A stretch of DNA of 64,000 bases from Nemertoderma westbladi (taxonomy: Eukaryota; Xenacoelomorpha; Nemertodermatida; Nemertodermatidae): positions 1 to 64,000 of the forward strand of contig JAUCBJ010005560.1 in assembly GCA_032718475.1 (NCBI GenBank), read 5' to 3'. Below are positions 21,799 to 32,322 of this stretch, in pieces. Each line of letters opens with the position of its first letter. The stretch's first letter is position 1. The notes beneath the pieces are model-generated. The model did no database searches and was not told the origin of the DNA. It worked only from the letters and a program-made list of their open reading frames with translations. The position numbers were made by a program, and so were the translations under genes.

Positions 21799-22584
21799 TT
21801 ACCGGTATTTGACTCTTTGTTTACTACTCCCACAAGGCTCAGTTTCATATTCCATTTCCAAATGTCTCCTTTTGGAAGGTTTATTAACAGTCTTGGAAAC
21901 CTCTTCAATCTCCTCATCCGATTCCTCAAAGTCCTCCACATACTCCACCACACCATCTTCTTCCTCTTCCACTTCCTCTTCAGCTTCGCTCTCAGACTCA
22001 TCCTCAACTTCTTCGTCGATAACTTTATCGAAAGTTTTTTCAGGGAAATTATATATATCACCATAAGTTCCCTTCTTCAATCTCTCGAGTAACTCTTTCT
22101 CTATGGACGTCTCGAGTCTAGCCGCCATTAAGGCCTTATCTTCCCTGCGGCGCTCTCGTCTCTCCAACTTCTTGGCTACCGGCACCAACGTCCTCCTAGA
22201 CTTTAACGTTAGCTTCCGCATCCGTATCAGGTACTGGTAGATCTTGGTGTAGCGTTGCTTACATTTATGAATAACGAAACGAGGCCAGTAGATGAGCTGC
22301 GTGTCTATCTGGAGTAAAGCCTGCTCGTAGTTTTTGGATAATTTCACTTTTTCCCACAGTTGTTTAGGAAACGCGGCTCTCTCGATGGACTTTTGGTACA
22401 AGTAGCAGACTCCCTTCTCTTCCCGCACCGTCGCGTATTGACTGTTGGAGAGCGGGCAGGAACTCCGGTTGCATAAACCCGTGAGATTGTAAGGATTTCT
22501 ACAAAATGTCTCCGTTTTCGTTTTGGCCATGTAGGAGCAGTGGGTCGACTTGAGAATACTCCATATCACGTCGTCGTGCTGCAT
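21799..22584 (-). CDS. MAK16: MAK16 ribosome biogenesis factor
   Basis: A 261-residue single-exon frame that begins [12 protein letters not shown], as in known MAK16 proteins. A cysteine cluster (C16, C28, C38, C43) lies in the conserved stretch [20 protein letters not shown]. It is followed by the family core: [32 protein letters not shown] and [17 protein letters not shown] highly acidic tract occupies residues 191-229, and the C terminus is basic. MAK16 is a nucleolar protein needed for pre-60S assembly and 27S rRNA processing. The full-length frame argues for a working gene. Human MAK16 has about ten exons, so this intronless copy probably arose by retroposition or complete intron loss. 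It lies antisense in the host intron between exons E and F. Confidence 0.96.
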   Translation of the reverse strand: MQHDDVIWSILKSTHCSYMAKTKTETFCRNPYNLTGLCNRSSCPLSNSQYATVREEKGVCYLYQKSIERAAFPKQLWEKVKLSKNYEQALLQIDTQLIYWPRFVIHKCKQRYTKIYQYLIRMRKLTLKSRRTLVPVAKKLERRERRREDKALMAARLETSIEKELLERLKKGTYGDIYNFPEKTFDKVIDEEVEDESESEAEEEVEEEEDGVVEYVEDFEESDEEIEEVSKTVNKPSKRRHLEMEYETEPCGSSKQRVKYR

Positions 22585-22825
22585 GGTTAGATATGTGGTG
22601 TAGCGTGGAGATAGATCGCCTGTCTAACAATCTGTCACACTGACTAAGTTATAGGAATTCAGGGGAAATGGAAATTGTACCGGTAGATAGGATGTAGGAG
22701 TACGATACCGGTACGGTGCGGTAGGCCTAGTGCTGTAGTGCTGTTTATGTGTAGTTACTACAACAGTCTGAGAGTGCTGGACAGAATGATGATACCCGAA
22801 GCGTGTTATGTGCTTTGCTTGATAT
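22585..22825. other. Upstream region of MAK16
   Basis: A short unique stretch between the MAK16 start and the 3-kb inverted-repeat element. It must carry any proximal promoter, but I see no clear core element. Confidence 0.4.
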
Positions 22826-22870
22826 TGCAGGGTCGTTCTCACAAAAAGTGGCCAAACTTTGATGTCAAAA

Positions 22871-23476
22871 TTACGGTGGCTCATAACTGTCACAGTATAT
22901 AAAAAGGAACGGCAGAAATTAAAAAGCCACGGCAGAAATTAAAGAAGCTACGGCAGAAATTAAAAAGCCACGGCAGAAATTAAAAAGCCACGGCAGAAAT
23001 TAAAAAGCCACGGCAGAAATTAAAAAGCCACGGCAGAAATTAAAAAGCCACGGCAGAAATTAAAAAGTAACTGCTATTGCTAGATTATATGAGTATGAGT
23101 GCCGACTGCAAGCTATTGCTATCGGCCAGTAAAAAAATAGGTAAAAAAAATAATAAAAAAAATAGGTAAAAAAAAGTAGAAAAAATAGGTGAAATGTAAA
23201 GGTAAGGTAAAAATAGGTAGGAAAAAATATTTGCTATAATGTATTGTAATAATCATGGCTTTTTAATTTCTGCCGTGGCTTTTTAATTTCTGCCGTAGCT
23301 TCTTTAATTTCTGCCGTGGCTTTTCAATTTCTGCCGTGGCTTTTTAATTTCTGCCGTAGCTTCTTTAATTTCTGCCGTGGCTTTTTAATTTCTGCCGTGG
23401 CTTTTTAATTTCTGCCGTAGCTTCTTTAATTTCTGCCGTTCCTTTTTATATCCTGTGACAGTTATGGGCCACCGTA
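22871..23476. repeat. Nested foldback made of inverted minisatellite arms
   Basis: Left arm: about eight copies of a 19-bp unit (CACGGCAGAAATTAAAAAGC) from about 22905 to 23066. Right arm: the reverse complement, about ten copies (TTTAATTTCTGCCGTGGC), from 23258 to 23450. The outer flanks are also inverted (TACGGTGGCTCATAACTGTC on the left, and its near-complement ending at 23476). About 190 bp of A-rich sequence separates the arms. A transcript could form a long hairpin. Confidence 0.9.
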
Positions 23477-24224
23477 CAAAATGGCCATGCATTCGCACGT
23501 TTATATTTCCAAACGACACAGATTTAACCCCATGAACCTATATACCAATCGGAAGAGCGGAAATCTGCTCATATTTCAGCAAATTTTCAACAGATTCCAT
23601 TCACAACCTAGAAAATGACACCATTTCAAATATCGATAATGCATGTTTTTTGAAATGTCACATTGAATTATTTTGAAATATTTGGCTGCTGAACTAAAGC
23701 AATGAAAGCAAAGGTTCCACATACCATACATCAAAATATGCAAATTTAATGCTCTTTCACATACTATTGGTGGTTTTCAACCGAAGCGACTCACATTTTA
23801 TATATTTATTTTGTCCACCATGTAACGCTCGTTTTCATGACATGGTTTTTTTTTATTTATTCACAACATCTCCAAGTGAGATATTTCTAAACGGCGATTT
23901 ATTTAGCTATCAGCAGGTAAACGAATTATACGAATTCGTTCATTAGAACTCGAGCATTGTGCGAAAACGTAAATCTACAAAAAATACCGTCATTAGGAAT
24001 GTCCTCAATGTAACGCTACTTTGAATAGCGATAACTTTTGCCTTAGTAATCATATCGACACCATTGGGGGCTCATATGAAAGAGCAATCGCAGATCTATC
24101 GAATCACATATATGATTTTAATATAGTTTCAAAACAGACTATGGCCAATGCATGCTAATGAAAAATGTCTTCTATGTCCATCATGGAACGCATGCAACGC
24201 TAAAGTAAAGTAAAAGTAAATTTT

Positions 24225-24482
24225 CTTCAGCTGTTAGGCGAGGGATTACGCACAAAGTCTGACGACTTATTTCCAGTGCGGTCCCCCCATAACTTTACTC
24301 CCCAGAGGAAACTCCAGTACTCATTTAGCTACCACTTAAGGATGCAAGGCAGAGATGCGCCCTGGCTGGTCCCTTTAAAGCATTCGTGCCGAAACGAAAA
24401 CTGCCCTGGCCCATATGAGGATCGAACCCACGACCTACGGGAGATGTGAATTCAATGCAACCACTACACCAAGGTGGAACCT
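24225..24482 (-). mobile_element. tRNA-derived SINE (same family as the head at 33758)
   Basis: On the minus strand a tRNA-like head starts at about 24482. Box A is TGGTGTAGTGG (complement of 24461-24471) and box B is GGGTTCGATCC (complement of 24419-24429). The intervening TTGAATTCACATCTCCC is close to TTGAATTCCCATATCTG at 33786. The body continues leftward to about 24225. It is inserted in the 3-kb inverted-repeat element. Confidence 0.8.
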
Positions 24483-24856
24483 TGGTGCGCTGAACGCTGT
24501 CACAATCAATAGCGTTACACTTGACACATGTCCTCCATGTAACGCAGTCGGGTCTGAAAATACCTAGTTAGTGCGAGTGGCATTTATTTTTACAAATCAG
24601 GCAGTCAGAGTCAAATTAACAATAGTCGATGGTTTCTGTGTATTTCAGTATTTAGTATAAACTACTGTAGTAGTAATATTGTATCTGTCTGTAGTCTGTA
24701 TTACCTAGTACTAACTACCTAAAGGGTTTAGGAAAAGCTCATGATTTGTTTACCTTTCTTTATTTCGGTTCTAAAACAGTACTTCTTAATCGTCATGCAA
24801 TTACAATTGTCAAACGGAATTAAGCGTGTTGTGTCCGGTAAGAACTTCTCGATTGA

Positions 24857-25275
24857 AGTTAGTGATGGCGTTACACGTGAAGGACTTAGAGATTAAGTTA
24901 GTGATGGTGTTACACTTGAAGGACTTAGAGATTACGTTAGTGATGGGATGGCGTTACACGTGAAGGACTTAGAGATTAAGTTAGTGATGGCGTTACACGT
25001 GAAGGACTTAGAGATTAAGTTAGTGATGGTGTTACACTTGAAGGACTTAGAGATTACGTTAGTGATGGGATGGCGTTACACGTGAAGGACTTAGAGATTA
25101 AGTTAGTGATGGCGTTACACGTGAAGGACTTAGAGATTAAGTTAGTTATGGCGTTACACGTCAAGGACTTAGAGATTAAGTTAGTGATGGTGTTACGCGT
25201 GAAGGACTTAGAGATTAAGTTAGTGATGGCTATACACGTGAAGGACGTAGAGATTAAGTTAAGATTAGTGATGGT
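24857..25275. repeat. 39-bp tandem repeat
   Basis: About ten copies of a 39-bp unit containing GATGGCGTTACACGTGAAGG and ACTTAGAGATTAAGTTAGT. Some copies carry a 5-bp insertion (GATGGGATGGCG), and some carry TGTTACACTTG variants. Since 39 is 13 codons, part of the array is open as a 13-residue peptide repeat (MALHVKDLEIKLV). I see no promoter or domain to support translation. Confidence 0.93.
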
Positions 25276-25820
25276 TTTAAGGATTCCGTTAACTATTTTG
25301 TACAATTATTGTTACACTTACAATAATATGAATATTGATATTGTATGTATACAATAATACAAACTAAATAATTTGCTGATTTGAAAAATATTATTTTTGC
25401 CATTTGGTCGATAAATCCTTAGTTTACGGTTAATAATGGGGCGTTACATGACATACAGATACAAGTGACTGTTGAATTTCTGGTATATATTTTAAATGTC
25501 AATTCCTGGATAATGATTGGCTAACAAGTAGCGTTACATTAGATACAACAAGTTAGATTGTGGGTGTTCTGTGAAATGAAGGCTTCTGATTGGCTAACAA
25601 GTAGCATTACACCAGGGACAAAATGTTACATTGTGGACATTAGTTTTTCACGAATAAAACCTTACGACCATACTAAACAAACGGCCCACCAGTGTATTCG
25701 AAATCGCCCCATCGAGAGCTCTCGAAATATGTATATATTTAATAATTTATATAGTTTTGACAAAAAAAAATTGAATTTTTTCTCTAAATCTTGGCCACTT
25801 TTTGTGAGAACAACCCTGCA

Positions 25821-27018
25821 GTTGTTTTACAGTAGTTAACCATTTTAGGCGCATTTTCTTTCAGCTTGTATTATTGTGGCAATTTATAAAGTAAATAATA
25901 ATGATATTAAAAAATATTAACAGACTTACCGTAATGAATGAATACCGCTACACATTATATTTTTAGTCCCTAAAACAATTGCTTTTCCCACTAAAGTAAA
26001 TGACAGAATGGTGTTTTTATTCACAAAATTTTTGTCATTAATATTTCATTTGTCCCATGTAGAATGACGTAATTATGAATAGAAAAAGATGTTGAAGAAG
26101 AAACAAACGCTTTGCTATTCAAAAAAATTTGTGCCTTCAATGTCTTCTGTAGGACTACTTCTTGGAGAAATTAACTTTAATTGTTCTCCACAATTAGTCA
26201 AACACGTAACGCGACGCTACAGGTGAAACTTCATGAAGTTATCTTCATCAAAAATTTATTTTAAATTCAAATTGTTTAATGAAAACCCATGAGAAATTAC
26301 ATGAGATTTATAATAAAATAAAACAGCATTGGAGAAATGCGGTGTGTAACTAATGTATCCTTAACCATGACCTACTACAACAGTAGGCAGAATGCAGCCT
26401 TCATGTCGTATCTTTAGTAGGCCATGCCGTAACAAATACTAAACCTCCCGGGCTTTTTTATTTCAATCAAATATAAACCGTTTAGCCAGAAACATAAACT
26501 GTTTACTGTGTGCGGTGAGTCAGGAGTAAGAAGGGGTGAGGTGACCCTTTACCGAAGCGGGGTGACCCTTTACCGAAGCGGTCTATGAGAGGTAATGTTG
26601 AATGAAGCCTTCGCACAACACGTGAGCGCTTCGCGAAGCACGTGAGCGAACCTGAATGCGGTTCGCGCAGCACGAGTTAACGCGTTTCATGATGCGCGAA
26701 TATAAATTACACAAACAAAATTACGTCAAGAATTACTAACGTTATAATATTATTGTTTTACGCAATATTTAGATATACATACAGTAAAAATGTTAAATTC
26801 TACAACAAACTGTATACAAACACAAACAATGGGTCACTTTAGTTTTGGTAAGTAAGCAAGATTCACTTAGTTATTGCGTTCTCGAATTGAATAAGTTTTT
26901 ATATTAATTATATACCTTTAAAAGTCCATCATCAAATCCTACATACATTGCTCGGATAATTAATAGATAGATATAATACTGTATTGATCGAATAATGAGC
27001 TAATAACCCGCACTTCTT
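25821..27018. other. Spacer, no gene seen
   Basis: AT-rich DNA. At about 26515-26680 it holds a GC-richer patch of short repeated words (GGTGACCCTTTACCGAAGCG twice, then GCACGTGAGCG). Similar CTTCGCGCAGCACGTGAG words recur at 53700-54020. Confidence 0.5.
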
Positions 27019-27588
27019 TCATGTATAGTAACCATCAGTATCTCCCTCGCCAAATGTTTCCCCTGGGTTTCTCGAGTTATTCTTTACGGAATAAATAAAG
27101 TAGGTTAGAACGTCGCGTTCGTTCACTTGTATCGTTGCGAAGTGTCGAATAACGGCATCGGCTAGCAGTTGTTTGCTGTTTCCCGGCCGAGTGTGCAACT
27201 TATAGTGCCGTTTATACCGCCGCAACGTGTTCACCTGTAGTTGATACAGATCGACATCGGGGCTCGACGATTCATCGTCGTCCGATTGGTCCTCGCGATC
27301 TTTGATTTTACCCAAACGGATGTTCCTCACTATGTTGTTGTGTAACTCACATATCCCCAGGTGGTTGGAATCGGGGTCCACCCGGATCGGGATTTTGGAT
27401 TGTTCCAGGGATTTTCGCATCCGTTGGTTGCAGGAGTAGGAGCTGGAAGGTCTCCGACATCGGGTGCCTTCCTCGAGCAGACAGCAGATAGCGGAATCCC
27501 GGTCCACTACTGGGAGGATGATACGGTTCCTTTGGGAGCCGTTCATTCGGTCGGAAGATGTGAAATCCATCGGGTAGGTATCGTTCAA
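27019..27588 (-). CDS. SAP30: SAP30-type subunit of the Sin3-HDAC complex
   Basis: A 189-residue single-exon frame. An N-terminal zinc-finger module (about residues 34-85) has CCLLEEGTRCRRP and a later HLGICELHNN, supplying the Cys and His ligands. An acidic linker (about 98-110) follows. The Sin3-binding region starts VDLYQLQVNTLRRYKRHYKL (112-131) and ends with VNERDVLTYFIYSVKNN, as in SAP30 and SAP30L. These proteins bridge Sin3 with DNA or phosphoinositides and stabilise the histone deacetylase corepressor complex in the nucleus. SAP30 cannot be told from SAP30L by eye. Vertebrate genes have four exons and none of the introns is present here. The gene is 310 bp downstream of TAF10 on the same strand, within the host intron between exons E and F. 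Confidence 0.94.
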   Translation of the reverse strand: MNDTYPMDFTSSDRMNGSQRNRIILPVVDRDSAICCLLEEGTRCRRPSSSYSCNQRMRKSLEQSKIPIRVDPDSNHLGICELHNNIVRNIRLGKIKDREDQSDDDESSSPDVDLYQLQVNTLRRYKRHYKLHTRPGNSKQLLADAVIRHFATIQVNERDVLTYFIYSVKNNSRNPGETFGEGDTDGYYT

Positions 27589-27898
27589 TAATAATTATAC
27601 TGCACAAGTGGATCTGTTAGACACTACTGAGTCACGGCAGGACGGAAGGGTTATAAAGGGAGGCCTAAGTAATTTGAATAGCTATAAATGCTGAAATGAG
27701 TAGGCTACCTTGGCTCCTATAACTTCAACAGAAAATAAGATTATCTTTGTACTTTATTTCTGTATTTACGCAGGCTGTAAGCGTGTGCGTAAGTGTCACA
27801 AGGGTAACACTCCGTCTACCCGTCCAGTCGTCTGTGTGTAACTCTCACAAAAATAAATACAGAAATAGTCAGACACTCAGACAGTTTGCAGTTTTAGC

Positions 27899-28327
27899 TT
27901 ACAAAAAGTATGGCGGTTTCTTTAGCGTAACTCCGTATTCGTTTAGCGCTAATGCCAAGTCGTCGGTAGTCAATAAACTCTGTCGTTTGTCTCGCGATAT
28001 TTTCTTGGTTACCAACTGCTGGTTTCCTCGCATCTTACTGTGTTGCATGGCATCGACGACCACGTCCGATACGAACTTCTGAGCGGCCAAAGCGACCACT
28101 CGCACGACTCGAGGGTCGCTGCAGTTGAACCCCGATTTGTTGAGGTAGTGACAGCAGACAGCGTCGGGGATTGTAGGCGTGTAGTCGCTGAGTTGGAGCA
28201 TAAGATCTGTGAGCTGTTCGCCCGGTTGGTATGTAGAGTCTTCCGGGTCCGATTGTGTTTCTTCTGGTTCCTCTTTTATTTGGGATATATCGGTAATTTC
28301 AATATTATTTTCAATGCTATCAGACAT
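27899..28327 (-). CDS. TAF10: TAF10, TFIID and SAGA subunit
   Basis: A 142-residue single-exon frame if translation starts at MSDSIENNIE. The reading frame stays open upstream to 28423, adding 32 residues that do not resemble TAF10, so I prefer the inner ATG. The acidic N-terminal part (EEPEETQSDPED) leads into the histone-fold region LTDLMLQLSDYTPTIPDAV, then DPRVVRVVALAAQKFVSD, and ends LALALNEYGVTLKKPPYF, the hallmark C terminus of TAF10. The protein pairs with TAF3, TAF8 or SPT7-like partners in TFIID and SAGA, acting in nuclear transcription initiation. Human TAF10 has five exons; this copy has none. It is tandem with SAP30 on the minus strand. Confidence 0.94.
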   Translation of the reverse strand: MSDSIENNIEITDISQIKEEPEETQSDPEDSTYQPGEQLTDLMLQLSDYTPTIPDAVCCHYLNKSGFNCSDPRVVRVVALAAQKFVSDVVVDAMQHSKMRGNQQLVTKKISRDKRQSLLTTDDLALALNEYGVTLKKPPYFL

Positions 28328-28883
28328 ACCAGCTTTCCGCAGAACCGACAATAAAGTGGTAATAAAGCTACTAGGCCTAATTGGTAGACCTACTGCAGTA
28401 CTGCAGTACTGACAACTGGACAATATGCAGATATGAGTGCTAATACTGTAATATGAGGACCTCCTCCTCTATGCAGCTATGTCTGTACGTTACTCTACTG
28501 GTATGGTGTGGTGGCCCAGAAGGGACAACTTAAAAAAATATTTCATTTCGAGTACGGTAAAAAAAAAAACGACAAAAACAAATTATTCATGAAATTCTTG
28601 TTTTTGTCGTTTTTTTTTATTTCACCACAAATAAAAAAAACGACAAAAACGAAATTTGGTTTCAAGTAAGGAAGGTTTTGAGAGGGAGATTTAAAACAGA
28701 ATTTAGGCCTACATGCTTGTTTTGGTAAATCCAAAAATGGATATCTTAATTCCGGCGTATTATTACCTACGTTTTACTGTTAGAGATACAAGGGTGCTAT
28801 TGAAGGGTGCTGTGTGGGCTGCAGCCCACGGCCCAAGCGACTGAATCAGCCCTTTCAAAAACTTACTACCGGAAGCCGGAAGT
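28328..28883. other. Spacer with a short perfect hairpin
   Basis: At about 28558-28618 the plus strand reads AAAAAAAAACGACAAAAACA, then a short loop, then its complement (TTGTTTTTGTCGTTTTTTTT). A further copy of ACGACAAAAACGAA follows at 28641. No gene is seen. Confidence 0.7.
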
Positions 28884-29534
28884 CCCCATGAAGCCGGAAT
28901 TTTCGATTTCGCCTTTAAATTTTTTTAATAAGCGTTTTAAAAAAGTGTCTTTTTCGAAATCACACCCTCCATATCGTGGCCATTCTTCACATTAGTCGTA
29001 ATTTTTTCATATCATTGGAAAGCTTGCGTTACAAGGATTCCAAATATGTAACAATATCTGAATTTCGTTGAGAAACAGCTGAGAAATAGGCGTTTAAAGA
29101 TTGCAAGAATTATTGTTCGCTGCAGGCCATTTATTATATTTAATAAATACACAATGTTCTGGAACATTTTGTTTAAATATGAATAGCTACGCAATAGATA
29201 TACTGGATAGGAATACCGCTGTTGCCAATGCCAACTAACTCATAAAATAAATAAGACGTTCTAGAATTTTGTGTATTTATTAGAGAATAAATGGCCTACA
29301 GCCAATGATCGTTCTTGCAATCTTTGAACGCCTATCTCAGCTGTTTCTCAAAGAAATTCAAACATTGTTACATATTTGGAATCCTTGTAACACAAGCTTT
29401 TTAATAATATGAAAAAATTACGACAAATGTGAAGAATGGCCACGATATTGAGGGTGCGATTTCGCAAAAGACACTTTTTTAAAACGCTTATAAAAAAAAT
29501 TAAAGGGAAAATCGAAAATTCCGGCTTCACGGGG
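28884..29534. repeat. Long inverted repeat (foldback), arms of about 270 bp
   Basis: The left arm runs from CCCCATGAAGCCGGAATTTT at 28884 to about 29154. The right arm, from about 29268 to 29534, is its reverse complement and ends AATTCCGGCTTCACGGGG. The arms differ by scattered substitutions and small indels; the loop is about 110 bp. Matching landmarks include GTGGCCATTCTTCACAT on the left and ATGTGAAGAATGGCCAC read on the right. No coding potential. It may be a MITE-like element or a source of double-stranded RNA. Confidence 0.88.
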
Positions 29535-30144
29535 TTAACGATGGTGAGTTGAACTAGTTCTGTTTCAAATTTCAAGCAATATGATAAAGATTTGTAGAAA
29601 AAACTGGGGGGGGGGGGGGGGGTCCGTGTCATCAGAAAATAACACTACAGTATATTACGGGACATGGTGTAGTACAGTTGTAGTACTACTGTAAATAGTA
29701 ATACAATAATAATACCTGTCAGCCTGTGTAGGACCTGATGTCTGTTGCACTGTGGTAAAGCAAGGAACAAAAACCTTAACGGCAATCGATTTAAGACCTC
29801 ACAAAAACTCTGTCTGAGCCCTGAGGTCTAGAATAGGGCCTATACTGTATGTGCCAGGTATCAATCAGCAAGAAAGGGTTTATAAACAATAATACGAAAT
29901 GGTTGAAGGTTTTCATTTCAGGCATCTCTAAAATGTTTTTATTTCAGCCAGCTAGCGGTAGAATGAAGTACCGCTGAGGGATTACCGTTCCAACAAATGG
30001 ATGGTCTGGAGTACAATAACTAGACATTTTTAAAGTCAGTCACCCTTTTCAAACGGACATTTCAAGTTATATAGTTTTACTCAGTATGGTAAGGCTTTCT
30101 GTTGAATTAGTTACATTTCGTAACTTTATTTTGTGATTCTATAG
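29535..30144. other. End of intron E-F, no gene seen
   Basis: AT-rich, with a G run near 29607-29622. No features other than the acceptor TTCTATAG for exon F. Confidence 0.5.
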
Positions 30145-30291
30145 ATGGAGGATGCCGTTCGAAACCTGAAGACATTAGAAAGCAATTGGCGAACTGTTGA
30201 AGTCGAGAAGGGAAGGTTGTCTGGCCAAGTGAATCATCTGGAGACTGAGGTTGACAAACACATGGCGATGTACAGGGAGTCCGAGCTAAAG
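30145..30291 (+). CDS. Coiled-coil protein, exon F
   Basis: 49 codons, phase 0 (acceptor TTCTATAG, donor AAG|GTGAGA). The peptide MEDAVRNLKTLESNWRTVEV, then LSGQVNHLETEVDKH, is clearly helical with heptad spacing. Confidence 0.88.
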
Positions 30292-31030
30292 GTGAGAGAA
30301 TCTCTTCTTTTGATAATTATTTTTACTGTATAAAGCAATTACAAACTAATATGAGATAAGGGCTCGTGTCGCGTTTTTCCATATCCCTTGCCTGGCTCCC
30401 TACATCTTACCTTTTTTTAATCCAAAAACGTTTTATTGGAATTAATTATGGTGGCTTAAGATCTTGATGAATTATTGTAGCATGGCGGCGTCGTTCTACT
30501 GTACGTACTGTACAATACCACCCGACTAATTCTCAGCCGATCAACGTCTTGTAAGTTAAATAAAATGTTTGTCTTACAAAGGTTTCTTCTCCACCCTATC
30601 TAAACGTTTATTTTCATTTGATTTATAAAGTACAGTACTAGAACTATAGTAATAAACGTTTACAAATATTGACGCAATGAGGGACTTATTCTTGACTGAT
30701 ATGGTAATAATGCCGGAAGCGATAGTTATTGACAATGCTAACATCGTGTTAATTGGTTCTTTGTGGACTTTATTTGTTCGCGGCGCGGTAAATCTTTATT
30801 ATATAAATCGGCGGATACAATTTAGTGTAGATTACATCATCAATGGAAAACATTATACGCGATGGGAAGTACATCAAATTTAATTAAACTAAGATTCGTA
30901 ACGCTATTACCAAGAAGGTATTAATTATTTGTAATATTTTATTCAATCTCACCAATTATTGTACTTGTTCTACTATTCGTTTAATTATCACCTTAATAAA
31001 ACGAATTATCAACATATCGTATAAACAAAA

Positions 31031-32188
31031 ATGCTTTTACTAGCAATGGCATTGATATTCCCAGTTTTTTCGCATACTGCAAATATTGACGTTGCTGACA
31101 AACTTAAAGAGAAAGCCGAAAACGCGAGTTACAACCTGTTTTCTCGGCCGCTATCCGTAGACGGGGGTCCTCTGGTGGTGGAAGTAGGTGTCGGTATCTA
31201 CGCGATGGGCGAAATCGACGATTACGGTATGTCCTTCAGTACCGACTTCTTCTTACGGATGTGGTGGCGCGATCCCCGACTCGCTTTCGATGACGCGATT
31301 TTCTGCGACGATGCCAATTTAGTGCGCGACGATTACGTGAGCGTGGGCTCCGGGATATCCGATCTGATCTGGAGACCCGATCTTTTCTTGGCCAACACCT
31401 TGAAGTTAACGATCTTCAATGAGCCAATGCCAAATCGAAAAGTAGCTTTTTACCCCGACGGAAGCATCATGCTCTCTCAGCGATTGAGCGCCCAAACGAA
31501 ATGTCACTTTGACTTTACATTCTACCCGATGGATACACAGTATTGCGATCTTACCATGGAGAGTTACACCTACGATGTAAAAGAAGTGGTTTACAAATTC
31601 AGACAAAAACATGCTGTGGAGATCTCAGAAGTTATCCAGTTCGCTGAACACGAAAACATCAGCATGAATAACGACCAGATAAGATGGTCCGAAGTTACCC
31701 GTAGCAGTTCTCTGGGTGATTATTCCTCTCTAACAATCTCCTTTACTTTCACTAGACTCACCGGCTCCTCCTTCGTCAGCATCTACTTCCCGGTCAACCT
31801 CGCCGTGACCATGTCGTGGATCGGTTTCTGGGTGGATCGTAAAGCCACACCAGCACGTTCAGCTCTCGTTATTACCACCATCCTCACCCTCACAACCATC
31901 GTTCTACAGACCTACTCCCGACTCCCCAATGTCGCCTACGTTACCGCTTTGGATGTCGCCTTTGTTGTCGCTCTCTTGTTTGCTTTTGGTGCCCTTGTCG
32001 AGTTCGCTATCGTATCAAATTGCGGGAAAAAGTTCGATGATACCATGGAGAAATACAAATTCGTACTTGTACTGACTCCAGGGGACGATATGGCCTCGAA
32101 AATTGATAATGTCTGTAAAATTATCTTTCCTCTATCCTATGGAACTTTTCTTATTGCTTATTTTTCTTCTTATTTTTTAACGAGATAA
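31031..32188 (+). CDS. Cys-loop ligand-gated chloride channel subunit (GABA/glycine/glutamate-receptor type)
   Basis: A 385-residue single-exon frame. It has a signal peptide (residues 1-18), an extracellular beta-sandwich with WRPDLFLAN (114-122), and the Cys loop C158-C172 with exactly 13 residues between (FYPMD inside). Four membrane helices lie at about 245-267, 276-296, 307-329 and 359-382. The M1-M2 linker contains PAR (274-276) and M2 begins SALVITTILTLTTIV. The PAR motif is typical of anion-selective subunits, so a chloride channel is likely. The ligand is not determined: the usual loop C vicinal cysteines of nicotinic receptors are absent. The M3-M4 cytoplasmic loop is only about 30 residues, far shorter than in most animal subunits. 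An AATAAA lies 129 bp after the stop. It lies in sense orientation in the host intron between exons F and G. Confidence 0.92.
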   Translation: MLLLAMALIFPVFSHTANIDVADKLKEKAENASYNLFSRPLSVDGGPLVVEVGVGIYAMGEIDDYGMSFSTDFFLRMWWRDPRLAFDDAIFCDDANLVRDDYVSVGSGISDLIWRPDLFLANTLKLTIFNEPMPNRKVAFYPDGSIMLSQRLSAQTKCHFDFTFYPMDTQYCDLTMESYTYDVKEVVYKFRQKHAVEISEVIQFAEHENISMNNDQIRWSEVTRSSSLGDYSSLTISFTFTRLTGSSFVSIYFPVNLAVTMSWIGFWVDRKATPARSALVITTILTLTTIVLQTYSRLPNVAYVTALDVAFVVALLFAFGALVEFAIVSNCGKKFDDTMEKYKFVLVLTPGDDMASKIDNVCKIIFPLSYGTFLIAYFSSYFLTR

Positions 32189-32316
32189 ACATAACAATTT
32201 ATCTTTAAGGATTGGGTTCGGGTTTAATATAGTTTCAATGTTTCATTGCTTCTTTTGCAATAATTATTCACAAGAATTAATAATGAACATACTGTATAGC
32301 TAGCCGTTAAAGGCTA

Positions 32317-32322
32317 AATAAA
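32317..32322 (+). terminator. Possible poly(A) signal of the Cys-loop receptor
   Basis: AATAAA 129 bp after the TAA stop codon, in an AT-rich 3' flank. A canonical match at a plausible distance, but such hexamers are common in this AT-rich DNA. Confidence 0.45.

Larger units (their letters stand above)
22826..25820. mobile_element. 3-kb element with 30-bp terminal inverted repeats
   Basis: The ends are inverted copies of about 30 bp: TGCAGGGTCGTTCTCACAAA at 22826, and the complement of 25791-25820 reads TGCAGGGTTGTTCTCACAAA, with AAGTGGCCAA following in both. No transposase frame is visible. The interior holds a nested foldback (22871-23476), a SINE (about 24225-24482) and a 39-bp array (24857-25275), with GCGTTACA words scattered throughout. 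I see no target-site duplication. The CAGGG terminus is reminiscent of hAT-type ends, but that is only a suggestion. Confidence 0.7.

Noticed and set aside
25054-25357. 13-residue repeat peptide (MALHVKDLEIKLV)
   Set aside because: Explained by the 39-bp array. No start context, domain or splice support; the mirrored minus frame is equally open.
28328-28423. N-terminal extension of TAF10
   Set aside because: The frame is open, but the 32 extra residues do not resemble TAF10, and the inner ATG gives a natural acidic N terminus.
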